A DNA stretch of 64,000 bases from Xenococcus sp. PCC 7305 (GCF_000332055.1 NZ_ALVZ01000231.1:49741-113740); one strand, 5' to 3'; numbered from the stretch's first letter, positions 28,165-37,469 are shown. Translations and numbers: made by a program. Notes: a model not told the origin generated them from the letters alone.

Positions 28165-29418
28165 CTAATGAATCTTGGCTAACTGCATTAGGCTCATCAG
28201 TAAAACATTGGCACCCTGAGTACATTGCTCAGGAGAAGTATATTCACTAGCATCATGGGAAACCCCCTGAGTACTAGGAACAAAAATCATTCCCATATCA
28301 GTAATTTGTGCCATTTCCTGGGCATCATGACTGGCGCGACTGGGAAGATAAGTGTAGTTTAAATTAAGCTTTTCACAGCTTCTGGCGATCGCTTTTTGAA
28401 TCGAAGGTTCCGCCAGAGCCGGTTCATTATGTAGGCAGGGATGTAGCCGAATTTGGGTATGGGTTGCGATCGCGATTTCTTCGAGATGACTGCGTAATTG
28501 CTCCAGCAAACTATCAATATGTAAGCTAGATAGATCGCGAATATCTAAACTCATCTCCACCCAGCCAGGAACTACATTCGCCGCATTCGGCAAAACTTGC
28601 ATCTTACCTACCGTCGCAACCTGTTGTCCTGGAGTATTGCCAATTTGATTGACTGCTAAAACAACTTGAGCCGCGGCTACTAGAGCATCACAACGCATCT
28701 GCATTGGGGTTGTCCCAGCATGATTGGCACTACCTTTAACAGAAATATTGAAACGTCTTTGCCCAACTATCCCTTCGACTACGCCAATTTGTTTGTGCAT
28801 AGATTCTAAAACTGGCCCTTGTTCCACATGAAGCTCGACAAATGCCGCGATATCTTGCTCACTGCGACGCGCCTGGGCAATCTTTTGCCAGTCACCACCA
28901 ATGCGCTCTAAACAAGTGTAAATATCTGTGCCATCGGGACGACGATAATAACCTGGATCGCCAATCACTCTGCCCGAAATTGCTTTAGAACCAATCATAG
29001 TGCCTTCTTCGTCGGTGAAGACAATGACCTCTAGGGAGCGATCTAGCCTAATCTTATTTTCTTGAAGAACTCGTACTACTTCTAAGCCAGCTAATACGCC
29101 ATAAGCTCCATCATAATGTCCGCCACAGGGCACAGTATCAATATGAGAACCTGTTGCGATCGCGCTTAGCGCAGGATTTTTTCCCAGATATCTCCCAATA
29201 ATATTGCCTGCTGTGTCTACTCGAACTTCCATCTGAGCTTTGAGCATCCAATCTGTTACTAACTTGCGGGCCGCCACATCTTCTTTGCTATAGGCAATTC
29301 TTTTGACTCCACCATCGGGAAGTTTGCCAATTTGCGCCAACCGAGCAATACTTTGGTTCAAGCGATCGCCATTAATCTTTAATTGAGTTTTGCTTTGAGC
29401 AGTAGTTATTGATTTCAT
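28165..29418 (-). CDS. M20 Zn-dependent hydrolase (allantoate amidohydrolase / N-carbamoyl-amino-acid hydrolase)
   Basis: 417 residues with the M20 metal ligands of this subfamily: H92 in GSHIDTVPCGG, D103 in HYDGAYG, E137-E138 in TDEEG, H in ELHVEQGPVLE, and H in SHDASEY near the end. Enzymes of this branch hydrolyse allantoate or N-carbamoyl-amino acids, releasing ammonia and CO2; the sequence alone does not separate the two. A GntR palindrome lies 36 bp upstream of the start. With the AtzF-C-like protein it suggests nitrogen salvage from ureides. Confidence 0.85.
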   Translation of the reverse strand: MKSITTAQSKTQLKINGDRLNQSIARLAQIGKLPDGGVKRIAYSKEDVAARKLVTDWMLKAQMEVRVDTAGNIIGRYLGKNPALSAIATGSHIDTVPCGGHYDGAYGVLAGLEVVRVLQENKIRLDRSLEVIVFTDEEGTMIGSKAISGRVIGDPGYYRRPDGTDIYTCLERIGGDWQKIAQARRSEQDIAAFVELHVEQGPVLESMHKQIGVVEGIVGQRRFNISVKGSANHAGTTPMQMRCDALVAAAQVVLAVNQIGNTPGQQVATVGKMQVLPNAANVVPGWVEMSLDIRDLSSLHIDSLLEQLRSHLEEIAIATHTQIRLHPCLHNEPALAEPSIQKAIARSCEKLNLNYTYLPSRASHDAQEMAQITDMGMIFVPSTQGVSHDASEYTSPEQCTQGANVLLMSLMQLAKIH

Positions 29419-29453
29419 AGTAGGAGCGACTTTAGAGAAGAGCAGAAAATTAA

Positions 29454-29466
29454 GTATACTGTATAC
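29454..29466. promoter_or_regulatory. Predicted GntR operator (amidohydrolase promoter)
   Basis: GTATACTGTATAC, identical on the other strand to the site in front of the GntR gene. It lies 36 bp upstream of the amidohydrolase start, overlapping the expected promoter. Confidence 0.75.
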
Positions 29467-29566
29467 AATAAATTTAAGACTATCTTTACATTCAAAGTCA
29501 CAAGCTAATGCGATCGATGATACAGTCTGCTAAATTTGCAGGGAGGACCTGGAGTAAGTTATTTCC

Positions 29567-29639
29567 TTCTGCCTTCTGCCTTCTGCCTTCTGCCTTCTGC
29601 CTTCTGCCTTCTGCCTTCTGCCCTCAAGGACGAAGTCCT
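29567..29639. repeat. Heptamer array TTCTGCC (8 units) plus mini-hairpin
   Basis: Eight perfect TTCTGCC units (29567-29622), then a 5-bp stem AGGAC-GAA-GTCCT with a GAA loop (29627-29639), two bases before the stop of the phosphatase gene. The longest array in the window. It creates a false plus-strand ORF rich in CLLPSAF. Confidence 0.9.
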
Positions 29640-29641
29640 GC

Positions 29642-31090
29642 TCAACTGCTTACTCGCATCACAATCAATGTCATATCATCCTTGCTGGTATCCGTTTTAC
29701 CCATAAACCGATCTACCTTGTTAAATAGATGATCGAGAATTTCTTCTGTGGTGGCTAAATTCTTACATCCCCATTCAAAAGCAGCGCAAAGATTTTCTTC
29801 ATCAAACCTGCCACCATTGGGATTCACCGCATCGGTAAAACCGTCAGTGTAATAGATAATAGTGTCCCCGGGAGATAGTATGACTTGATCATCTTCATAT
29901 TCAGAGTCGACATCCAAGCCAATTAACATACCCCAGGTGTCTAATTTCTTGAGTTTACCGGAGGAAGCTTCCCACCATAACGGGGGATTATGAGCCGCAT
30001 TCGTAAAGGATAACATTCTCGTTTTGGGGTCATATTCAGAATAAAACATACTCACAAAACGATTCGAATTCTCTAAATCGGCATACATTACTCGATTAAG
30101 ATGCTGCATTATTCGAGCAGGAGAATTCCGATTCAAAACTTCTGCTCGCAACATACCGCGAGTCATGGTCATAATCAAACCAGCAGGTACGCCCTTACCC
30201 ATCACATCTCCGATTACAATACTCCAGGGGACTAGTGGGGACTCTTGCTCTTGAGCCATACCTCGATGATGGCGGATGCGATCGTAATTAGTGGGTATAA
30301 AATCGTAATAATCCCCACCTACTCGATTTGCTGTTTTACATCTAGCGGAAATTTCGATGCCCTCAATTTTGGGACATTGACTGGGCAACAGGCGCAATTG
30401 GATTTCTGAAGCGATTTCGAGTTCGCGATCTTGTCTTTCTTTGGAACGGACTTCTACAGTGAGCTCATGGTTTGCGATCGCAACTGCTGTTTGGTCAGCG
30501 ACTAATTGTACTAGTTTGCTCCGGGTTGCCGTCCATTGATATTCAGGATCGACACTGAAAACGTACAGACGACCCTGTTCAACATTTTTGACGAGTATGG
30601 GAGTGCCATGAATTTTTAGTTGATCCCCCAGCTCTTGTTTGAGCTTATCATCTAGAAGATTAGAGAGTAATTTTGGGGATTTGCTAGTGATTTTATGAGT
30701 GGCAATATCTATCTGATAACTAACCTTTTCAAAGGTGCGGCGCACTTCTCTCCCAAGATTAGCCTTTTGACAGTGAATTTGCTCTAGACTTACCTGAGTG
30801 TCATTTTTATATAAAACTAGAACACCACCAATCGCATCAGTCACTCTTGCCGCCATTAAAGGGGTCAATTCGAGAAACTGATTTAAATTACTAAAACTAC
30901 GGAGTGCAAATCCCAGAGAGCTCAGCAAATCTTGAATTTTGTTTTGCTCTTTTTTGAGACTAGCTACTAGCTCTTTAAGGGCAACAACAGAACTCACCGC
31001 CTCAGCTTCTGAGTTCAACTCCTGTTGCGACTTATCCGATGGTTGTTGAGGGAATGGGATAACAGTCATCGCCTCATTACTTTGTTCCAT
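29642..31090 (-). CDS. GAF-domain PP2C/SpoIIE (RsbU-like) phosphatase
   Basis: An N-terminal helical lead-in, a GAF domain (about residues 60-205, ending VQLVADQTAVAIANHEL), a short coiled linker, and a SpoIIE/PP2C phosphatase domain (from ~225: QLRLLPSQCPKIEGIEIS, GGDYYDF, IGDVMGKGVPAGLIM, TNAAHNPPLWW, YYTDGFTDA). The metal-binding Asp residues in GGDYYD, GDVMGKG and YTDG are present. Such proteins dephosphorylate anti-sigma-factor antagonists or similar regulators. The partner-switch genes are not in this window. Confidence 0.9.
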   Translation of the reverse strand: MEQSNEAMTVIPFPQQPSDKSQQELNSEAEAVSSVVALKELVASLKKEQNKIQDLLSSLGFALRSFSNLNQFLELTPLMAARVTDAIGGVLVLYKNDTQVSLEQIHCQKANLGREVRRTFEKVSYQIDIATHKITSKSPKLLSNLLDDKLKQELGDQLKIHGTPILVKNVEQGRLYVFSVDPEYQWTATRSKLVQLVADQTAVAIANHELTVEVRSKERQDRELEIASEIQLRLLPSQCPKIEGIEISARCKTANRVGGDYYDFIPTNYDRIRHHRGMAQEQESPLVPWSIVIGDVMGKGVPAGLIMTMTRGMLRAEVLNRNSPARIMQHLNRVMYADLENSNRFVSMFYSEYDPKTRMLSFTNAAHNPPLWWEASSGKLKKLDTWGMLIGLDVDSEYEDDQVILSPGDTIIYYTDGFTDAVNPNGGRFDEENLCAAFEWGCKNLATTEEILDHLFNKVDRFMGKTDTSKDDMTLIVMRVSS

Positions 31091-31390
31091 TACATATTAA
31101 TAACATCAGACATTAGGTTAACTAAGACTGCTGACAACTTATCCAGAGTTATCTTTAAAATCGCTTCGAGATTAGCTATAAACTACAAGCTATAGACTTT
31201 TAGCTGGTAAAAAACATGGTGGGTCTCTGGAAATGCGATTGGTGAGACTGTTCTTGAAGAACCCCTCTCCAAAGCCGAATCGTAACCAAAATTTTGATCT
31301 GGTGCAATTGAAGTTGGTTCATCATAACTTAAATTAGCTATGATGCCAAGAATTTATCTGGTCATTAATTTCTTAGTCTTAATTAGGAGT
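31091..31390. other. Intergenic region, nothing recognised
   Basis: 300 bp between the end of trpB and the start of the phosphatase gene, both on the minus strand. It presumably holds the phosphatase promoter. No ORF, RNA gene or strong hairpin seen. Confidence 0.5.
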
Positions 31391-32632
31391 TTATAGATCA
31401 AAAATTCCCAAATATTTTGCGATAGTCTGGACATCTTTATCTCCTCGACCAGAACAATTAATCACAATTCGAGGACGACCTTCTAATTGAGGACAAAGTT
31501 TTTCCAAATAAGCAAAAGCATGGGCAGTTTCTAAAGCAGGAATAATCCCCTCCAACTCCGACAATTTGCACAAAGCAGCCACTGCTTCCTTGTCTGTAAT
31601 ACTGTAATATTCTGCACGGCCTGTATCCTTGAGATAACTATGCTCGGGGCCAACTCCAGGATAATCAAGACCTGCGCTAATAGAATGAGCTTCGACAACT
31701 TGCCCTTCAGTGTCTTGCAATAGATAACTCATCGCACCATGCAAAACCCCAGGCTTGCCTTCGGTTAAAGTCGCGGCATGTTTTCCAGAGAGCACGCTCT
31801 CTCCCGCGGCTTCGACCCCAATCATCCGTACCGATGGTTCTTTCACAAAATCATGGAACAATCCCATTGCATTGGAGCCACCACCCACACAGGCTAAGAG
31901 AATATCGGGCAAACCAGCAAATTTTTCCTGACATTGGCGGCGAGTTTCTTGACCAATAATGGCATGAAAATCTCTGACCATCATTGGATAAGGATGGGGC
32001 CCAGCAACAGAACCCAAGATATAATGAGTATTCTCCACATTAGTCACCCAATCGCGAATCGCTTCGGAGGTAGCATCTTTGAGGGTTCCTGTTCCCGCAG
32101 TGACAGGTTGTACGGTTGCCCCTAGTAAACGCATCCGAAAAACATTGAGTTTTTGACGTTCCATATCTTGAACGCCCATATAAATAATGCATTCTAAACC
32201 AAAACGAGCGCATACTGTAGCGGTCGCAACACCATGTTGCCCGGCACCGGTTTCGGCGATGATGCGTTGTTTGCCCATCCGGATCGCGAGTAATGCTTGG
32301 GCTAGCGCGTTATTGATCTTATGCGCTCCAGTATGGTTTAGGTCTTCTCGTTTGAGATAGATCTGAGCTCCTGTCCCATCAGGTCTAGCATAATGCTCGG
32401 TTAGACGCTCAGCAAAATATAAAGGGTTAGCTCTGCCGACATAATCTTTGAGCAATCCTTGGAGTTCGGCTTGAAATTCTGGAGCTAATCGGTACTTATT
32501 ATAAGCTGCTTCTAGCTCAGCCAAAGCTGGCATTAAAGTTTCAGGAACGTATTTTCCACCGTAGGGGCCAAAACGGCCTAAACTATCTGGGACATTGGTG
32601 CGATCGCTAGAGTTAATTGGTGTAGTTGTCAT
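31391..32632 (-). CDS. trpB: Tryptophan synthase beta chain
   Basis: A classic Trp[16 protein letters not shown], the PLP lysine K105 in [30 protein letters not shown] for phosphate binding, and CSGRGDKD at the end. It joins indole and serine to tryptophan. I start at the ATG at 32632 (MTTTPIN), which gives the usual length of about 413; the in-frame upstream ATG at 32665 would add an unlikely hydrophobic leader [11 protein letters not shown]. It stands alone, not in a trp operon, as is normal in cyanobacteria. Confidence 0.96.
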   Translation of the reverse strand: MTTTPINSSDRTNVPDSLGRFGPYGGKYVPETLMPALAELEAAYNKYRLAPEFQAELQGLLKDYVGRANPLYFAERLTEHYARPDGTGAQIYLKREDLNHTGAHKINNALAQALLAIRMGKQRIIAETGAGQHGVATATVCARFGLECIIYMGVQDMERQKLNVFRMRLLGATVQPVTAGTGTLKDATSEAIRDWVTNVENTHYILGSVAGPHPYPMMVRDFHAIIGQETRRQCQEKFAGLPDILLACVGGGSNAMGLFHDFVKEPSVRMIGVEAAGESVLSGKHAATLTEGKPGVLHGAMSYLLQDTEGQVVEAHSISAGLDYPGVGPEHSYLKDTGRAEYYSITDKEAVAALCKLSELEGIIPALETAHAFAYLEKLCPQLEGRPRIVINCSGRGDKDVQTIAKYLGIFDL

Positions 32633-32874
32633 AGAAAATAGAAATAAAAATATTTTTCCGTACAAATAATCATAGAACTTTCCTTACTTTTGATCACGTA
32701 GTGCCAGATTTTCAAGTCTGATGCTTACTATCCTCAGGTTCAGTCTACAAGTCACACTAGATCAAAAGGTTTATCACAGAAAACCTGATATATGATATAT
32801 TTCATCCAGTTACAATCTACTGGTTATTCAATGCAATAAAAAGCAGATTTAAATTTATTACGTGAGGAGTTTAC

Positions 32875-33345
32875 ATGAAAAAGCTAGCATTATTATCTTC
32901 CCTATTCTTGGGTTTGGCATTTACTTCGGTTGCCAATTTTGTCTCGGCAGAACCGAAACAGAATATTGATGTGCAACTTTTGGCTCAATCAACCGAAACC
33001 CCTAAATCGGCAGAAGAGGCTGTCAAAGAGTTTATCGATAGCCTGAATCTAACAGATGAGCAAAAAACCCAAATCAAAACTATTGTCACTGATTATCGTC
33101 CCGAAATAATTGAGACTTTCCAAGAGCTTGTAGTAGCTCTAAACACTTTAGAGCAAGTTGTTAAGCCTGAGTCATCCAGTAATGAAATTAGAGTTGCTAG
33201 AGATGAGGTTGTTCATTTAGAACGTAAACTAAGTGACATTATGTTTGATGAGTTGATTGCCATCAGAGATGAATTGACTGTGGAGCAGCGTGGACAAATC
33301 AATCAGAAAATTCGTGAGCTAGCATCCAAAAAAGCTAGCCAATAG
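32875..33345 (+). CDS. Spy/CpxP-like exported protein
   Basis: A signal peptide (ends near VSAEP) is followed by an all-helical domain with LNLTDEQKTQIKTI and LTVEQRGQINQKI, the LTxxQ-type motifs of Spy/CpxP periplasmic chaperones. A good ribosome site (GAGGAG) precedes the ATG. It is followed by an inverted repeat and then an AraC regulator on the same strand. A stress-related periplasmic role is inferred from the family. Confidence 0.7.
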   Translation: MKKLALLSSLFLGLAFTSVANFVSAEPKQNIDVQLLAQSTETPKSAEEAVKEFIDSLNLTDEQKTQIKTIVTDYRPEIIETFQELVVALNTLEQVVKPESSSNEIRVARDEVVHLERKLSDIMFDELIAIRDELTVEQRGQINQKIRELASKKASQ

Positions 33346-33359
33346 TATCTGTAAACGAT

Positions 33360-33411
33360 CTTGAAAAAAGCCAAAATACTTAAGGCTGTTTGTGTAATGG
33401 CTTTTTTCAAG
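33360..33411. terminator. 14-bp perfect inverted repeat, terminator or attenuator
   Basis: CTTGAAAAAAGCCA (33360-33373) is repeated inverted as TGGCTTTTTTCAAG (33398-33411) with a 24-base loop. The A and T runs make it a possible bidirectional terminator after the Spy-like gene. The loop contains GGCT (33384-33387), which can also pair with the AGCC at 33369-33372, so two alternative hairpins exist. Confidence 0.6.
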
Positions 33412-33436
33412 AGCCAATTGATATTATTCAACAATT

Positions 33437-34477
33437 TTGCTTGTGCCGCAGATTCCCCTAATCAGATCCAGTCAAATTTCTCCTTTTCTCAGGTTTTTAG
33501 AGCAGATTGGCTCGCCAACAACCAAAATACTGAGACAAGCCAATATTCCCTGGCTGGATTTTGAAAAATCAAATAATTTAATTCCTGAATATTCCGTTTG
33601 GTCATTACTTGAGCAGGCCGCAAGATTCGAGAGGAGCGAAGATCTTGGCTTACAAGTTGCGATGCAAACTGACTTAGCCGATGTTGGATTGTTAGGTGAA
33701 TCTCTACTCAAATCACCTTCACTATCTGACATCCTCAACAATTTTTTAAATCATATTCGTTGGCATAGTTCTTCTGCTTGCTTCTGGTTAAAGATTGATC
33801 ATCAAGAGGCTTGGTTTTGTCGCCAGGGTATACCAGTTATTGAAGTTGGTTCGACTCAGGTAGAACTTTATACCTTGATTTATATGATCAAAGTCATTCA
33901 ACAAATTACAGGACAACAATGGCAACCGACTAAAGTTTATTTACAAATGAAAGCTATGCCTAGTTTGTCTGCTTGTCCGCTACTGTCGGAGGTGCCACTG
34001 TTTTTTAATCAGCAATTTACCGCGATCTCATTTCCCCGTCATCTACTCCAACAAAATCGGGAGCAATCTTCCAAGACAAAAGCTGCTCTGGGGCAGAACC
34101 ATGATAGCTGGCAAGATAATCTCCCTGCTACTGATTTATCAGGTGCGATCTCGCAAACCATAGAGACTTTGTTGCCTCATCAGGTTACTTGTATTGATAC
34201 AGTTGCTAAGCTCATGGGTTTTAGCACTCGTAGCTTACAACGTTGCTTAGCTCAAGAAGAGCTCAATTACTTTGAGTTACTCAAAGCAGTTCGTCGAGAA
34301 AAAGCGATCGTACTACTAAAGGACTCAACACTCAATATCACTGATATCGGCTATCAATTGGGATATTCAGATTCTGCTAATTTTAGTCGTGCTTTCAAAG
34401 AATGGACTAATTTTTCTCCGCGATATTTCCGCAAAAAAACTCTCAAAATAAAACTGCATAACAATGACAATTCATAA
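33437..34477 (+). CDS. AraC family transcriptional regulator
   Basis: An N-terminal arabinose-binding-like domain (about residues 15-200) is followed by the double helix-turn-helix of AraC (residues ~240-340: TVAKLMGFSTRSLQRCLAQE in the first HTH, TDIGYQLGYSDSANFSRAFK in the second, ending NFSPRYFRKK). The start is uncertain: TTG at 33437 or GTG at 33443, neither with a clear ribosome site. It may regulate the Spy-like gene or the sugar cassette beside it. A decayed relative of its C-terminal domain lies on the far side of the cassette at ~37.5 kb. Confidence 0.85.
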   Translation: MLVPQIPLIRSSQISPFLRFLEQIGSPTTKILRQANIPWLDFEKSNNLIPEYSVWSLLEQAARFERSEDLGLQVAMQTDLADVGLLGESLLKSPSLSDILNNFLNHIRWHSSSACFWLKIDHQEAWFCRQGIPVIEVGSTQVELYTLIYMIKVIQQITGQQWQPTKVYLQMKAMPSLSACPLLSEVPLFFNQQFTAISFPRHLLQQNREQSSKTKAALGQNHDSWQDNLPATDLSGAISQTIETLLPHQVTCIDTVAKLMGFSTRSLQRCLAQEELNYFELLKAVRREKAIVLLKDSTLNITDIGYQLGYSDSANFSRAFKEWTNFSPRYFRKKTLKIKLHNNDNS

Positions 34478-34590
34478 GTAATTATTTAATTGTCCAAAAT
34501 CATGTTGTATTTCTCTTAGGTCAAAAAGTTTAGAAGATATACTATCCCATATTCATCTTGTATGAAAAAGAGAGTGGTTTTTAGAACCAT

Positions 34591-34627
34591 AAAATTAATC
34601 GTATGAATTAAAATTAATCGTATGAAT
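34591..34627. repeat. 18-bp direct repeat duplicating a start context
   Basis: AAAATTAATCGTATGAAT occurs at 34591-34608 and again at 34610-34627. The second copy contains the ATG of the methyltransferase gene; in the first copy the same ATG is followed by AAT TAA and goes nowhere. It lies at the left edge of the sugar cassette. Confidence 0.75.
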
Positions 34628-35332
34628 GAACTACTCGAAAACTTGTATAAGAATTCTCCTAAACTCACTCAAGAATATATTAGAGACGTTTTAAAGCTTA
34701 CTGATCATCGGGCAGAACTAGTGGCAAATATCACTGGGGGCATCTCTTTGCCGGAAACGGAATTGCTCTGTAAGTTGGTTGCACAACAAAGACCAGAGAT
34801 ATCCTTGGAAGTTGGCTTAGGATATGGATTTTCTGCCTTAGCGATTTGTTCTTCAACCCCAGCTAATGAACAAAGAACGCATATCGTCATAGATCCATAT
34901 CAAGAAAAATTTTGGAAAAATCTTGGGCTGCGTCATCTTAATGAAGCTGGGTATTCAGATATTGTCGATTTTTATCCACAGAAATCTTATCAAGCTTTAC
35001 CTCAATTGCTACAAGATGGGGTAAGAGTTGATTTCGCATTTATCGATGGCTGGCATACCTTCGACTATGTTTTAGTAGATTTTTTCTATATCGACAAAAT
35101 TCTGAAAAATGGGGGAGTTGTCGCTTTCGATGATGCAGACTGGAAGTCTATTCGTCCTTTAATTAGATATATAGTGACTAATCTGAATTATAAAGTAGTA
35201 GGGACTCTTCCGGAAAAACATAAAAGGGAGCTTATTGATATTGAACTTGGGATTGAAGGCTCCTGTATCGCCCTACAAAAAATATCTGACAAGGACAATC
35301 GCGAAATTTTTTTCCACAAGGCATTTTTCTAA
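34622..35332 (+). CDS. Class I SAM-dependent methyltransferase
   Basis: 236 residues with the glycine motif SLEVGLGYGFSALAI (~61-75), an acidic residue at the end of the second strand (HIVIDPYQ), and FAFIDGWHTFDYVLVDFFYI followed by GGVVAFDDADW, the pattern of the Methyltransf_24 group that modifies sugars or cell-surface glycans. It is the first gene of a four-gene cassette with an epimerase-like protein, an aldolase-like protein and a glycosyltransferase, gaps of 5-55 bp. Confidence 0.85.
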   Translation: MNELLENLYKNSPKLTQEYIRDVLKLTDHRAELVANITGGISLPETELLCKLVAQQRPEISLEVGLGYGFSALAICSSTPANEQRTHIVIDPYQEKFWKNLGLRHLNEAGYSDIVDFYPQKSYQALPQLLQDGVRVDFAFIDGWHTFDYVLVDFFYIDKILKNGGVVAFDDADWKSIRPLIRYIVTNLNYKVVGTLPEKHKRELIDIELGIEGSCIALQKISDKDNREIFFHKAFF

Positions 35333-35340
35333 TAATAACC

Positions 35341-35784
35341 ATGATCCAAGACGTGATAATACAGCCATTGAAGTTAATTCCCAATGAAAGAGGTCGATTA
35401 ATGGAAATCCAGAGAAGAGATAATGAACATTTTATTAGTCTTGGCCAAATTTATATTACCGAAACCTTTCCCGGGATTATTAAAGCTTGGTATCGTCATC
35501 ATAAACAAATCGATCAAATTGCTGCTATTACTGGCATGATAAAACTGGTGTTATTTGACAGCAGAGAGTCGAGTCCAAGTTATGGAAAAGTTCAAGAAAT
35601 AATTATTGGAGAGTTGGCTCCTAAGTTAGTTAAGATCCCTCCCAAAATCTGGCACGGATTTCAGACTATTAGTTTAAATAGTGCATTTTTAATTCATCTT
35701 AATTCGGAAATGTTTGACTCAAGTAATTCCGATGAAGATAGACTTCCTGTAAATACTATGGAAATTCCCTATCAATGGAATTAA
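35341..35784 (+). CDS. RmlC-like cupin (dTDP-4-dehydrorhamnose 3,5-epimerase family)
   Basis: 147 residues with NERGRLMEIQR, QIYITETFPGIIKAWYRHHKQ, GMIKLVLFD and KIPPKIWHGFQ, the landmarks of the RmlC cupin. The catalytic His region (WYRHHKQ) is present. The protein is shorter than typical RmlC (about 180), as in the small 3,5-epimerase-like or FdtA-type sugar isomerases. It probably acts on a nucleotide-linked deoxysugar; the substrate is not known. Confidence 0.75.
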   Translation: MIQDVIIQPLKLIPNERGRLMEIQRRDNEHFISLGQIYITETFPGIIKAWYRHHKQIDQIAAITGMIKLVLFDSRESSPSYGKVQEIIIGELAPKLVKIPPKIWHGFQTISLNSAFLIHLNSEMFDSSNSDEDRLPVNTMEIPYQWN

Positions 35785-35839
35785 GTAAGTGCTTATGACA
35801 TTAGCTTAAAATAAGGCTTTAACTGGAAATAATCCATCT

Positions 35840-36640
35840 ATGTTAATCCCCAATTTTGATCTTACCTTATGGACTAATGATCCTCAGTTAGCTTCCCGTG
35901 CAGAGAAAGGAGGAGTATCCAGAATTGGACTCGATCTAGAGACCTTGGGGAAAGAAAAGCGCCAGGCAGGAATGAATACTTGGATCAGCTGCCACCATCT
36001 TAGTCAGTTGCCTGTTATTAAGAAGAAGTTATCTAGAGCTAAATTATTTGCTCGATGTAATCCTTTAGGTAATCATAGCCATAAAGAAGTTGAGACGTTA
36101 CTTGCAGCAGGCACCGAAATTATCATGTTGCCTAATTTCAAAACAGCAAAAGAAGTCTCCTCAATGCTGGACTTGATTAACGGACGTGCCCAACTTATTC
36201 CCTTAGTTGAAAGAAGCGAAGCGGTATACAACCTGGAAGATATAGTGAAATTAAATATAGAGGAAATCCATATCGGCTTGAATGATCTTTCTATCGATTT
36301 ACAGGAAAAGAACCGTTTAGCTTTGCTATCAAAACCCATAATGGATCAAATTTCTAATATTGTAATAACTGCAAAGTTAAAACTTGGGATTGGGGGTGTA
36401 GCTAGAGCAAATGATGAGTCCCTACCCGTGCCATCCAATTTAATATATGCACGATTAGCACAACTCAAGGCAACAGGAGCATTAATCTCAAGATCGTTTA
36501 ATATTGATAAATTAAGTACCAAAGAAATTGCAGAGGAGATAAAAAAAACTAGAGAACATATACATTACTGGAGACAGAGTTCAGTTATTGAACTCAATGA
36601 GGCTTTAAATATGCTAAAAAAATCAACAGGCTATACATAG
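35840..36640 (+). CDS. HpcH/HpaI aldolase-like protein
   Basis: 266 residues forming a TIM-barrel of the aldolase/citrate-lyase type: ARCNPLGNHSHKEVETLLAA, GTEIIMLPNFKTAKEV, LIPLVERSEAVYNLE, EIHIGLNDLSIDL, and GIGGVAR in place of the usual C-terminal GGGxAR-like strand. The arginine and acidic positions expected for pyruvate/oxaloacetate binding are at least partly kept (ARCN, ERSEA). Inside a sugar cassette it may build a branched or carboxylated sugar; this is an inference. Confidence 0.75.
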   Translation: MLIPNFDLTLWTNDPQLASRAEKGGVSRIGLDLETLGKEKRQAGMNTWISCHHLSQLPVIKKKLSRAKLFARCNPLGNHSHKEVETLLAAGTEIIMLPNFKTAKEVSSMLDLINGRAQLIPLVERSEAVYNLEDIVKLNIEEIHIGLNDLSIDLQEKNRLALLSKPIMDQISNIVITAKLKLGIGGVARANDESLPVPSNLIYARLAQLKATGALISRSFNIDKLSTKEIAEEIKKTREHIHYWRQSSVIELNEALNMLKKSTGYT

Positions 36641-36645
36641 ATCAT

Positions 36646-37461
36646 ATGAAAATTCACCTTCATACTGTTTGCTGGAATGAATCCCACATGCTGAAATATT
36701 TCTTTCGACATTATGAAGATTGGATAGATAAATTTTTTATTCATGACGATAATTCAACGGATGGTTCTAGAGAAATTCTTGATGCAAAAAAAAGGGTGGT
36801 GCGTATCCCTTTGCAAAGAAAGTATCTTGATTCCTGGGTGCTTTCTGCCCAATATATTTACAATAACTCTTGGAAACAAAGCAGTAATGAAGCTGATTGG
36901 GTTGTTATTGCTAATATCGACGAACATCTCTATCATCCTCATGTCAAAGATTACCTATATAGATGTTTAAATAACGGAATTACAGCTATTCCCAGCCTAG
37001 GGTATCAAATGATAAGCAGAACTTTTCCCGATACAGATTCTGTACTTCATCAATCAGTATTAGAGGGAGCACCTTGGGTTAAAATGAGTAAAATGCAGAT
37101 ATTTGCCCCTCATAAAATTAAGGAGACCAATTTTAGACCTGGTCGCCATAGAGCTGATTTTTTAGGGGAAGTCATTATTCCTAAAAGAGACGAGATGCTA
37201 AATCTTCATTTCAAATATTTAGGTATAGAAAAAACATATCATCGTCATCAGTTACTGGCAAAAAAGTTAGGAGAAACAGACAAAAAAAAAGGATGGGGGC
37301 ATAGATATCACTTTGACATGGATAAATTAAATCAAGACTTTAATAACTTTTACCAAGCGCGCATCAACATTCATGATCGCGATTACAACCCTGACATTCA
37401 TCACAGCGGACATAGATGGTGGCGTATTGATAATAAGATAAAGCAAAAAATGATAAATTAA
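36646..37461 (+). CDS. Glycosyltransferase, family-2/GT92-like
   Basis: 271 residues beginning IHLHTVCWNESHMLKYFFRH, then FIHDDNSTDGSREIL (the nucleotide-sugar and DxD-like site), and WVVIANIDEHLYHP, the DEF/DEH-type second acidic site. This pattern is shared by GT2-related family 92 enzymes that add sugars to surface glycans. It is basic, His/Arg/Lys-rich near the end, and AT-rich with long A runs, unlike neighbouring core genes, consistent with transfer of the cassette. It is the last gene of the cassette, 5 bp after the aldolase-like gene. Confidence 0.82.
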   Translation: MKIHLHTVCWNESHMLKYFFRHYEDWIDKFFIHDDNSTDGSREILDAKKRVVRIPLQRKYLDSWVLSAQYIYNNSWKQSSNEADWVVIANIDEHLYHPHVKDYLYRCLNNGITAIPSLGYQMISRTFPDTDSVLHQSVLEGAPWVKMSKMQIFAPHKIKETNFRPGRHRADFLGEVIIPKRDEMLNLHFKYLGIEKTYHRHQLLAKKLGETDKKKGWGHRYHFDMDKLNQDFNNFYQARINIHDRDYNPDIHHSGHRWWRIDNKIKQKMIN

Positions 37462-37469
37462 ATAATAAA

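Noticed and set aside
29508..29732. Plus-strand ORF with repeated CLLPSAF
   Set aside because: The repeat is only the translation of the TTCTGCC heptamer array, and the frame overlaps the phosphatase gene.
33361..33564. 67-codon ORF with a signal-peptide-like start
   Set aside because: It begins inside the inverted repeat, uses TTG, and overlaps the AraC gene in another frame. The hydrophobic start is by chance.
34477..34622. Possible tRNA or riboswitch upstream of the sugar cassette
   Set aside because: No cloverleaf or T-loop pattern (GTTCRA) could be found; only the 18-bp direct repeat stands out.
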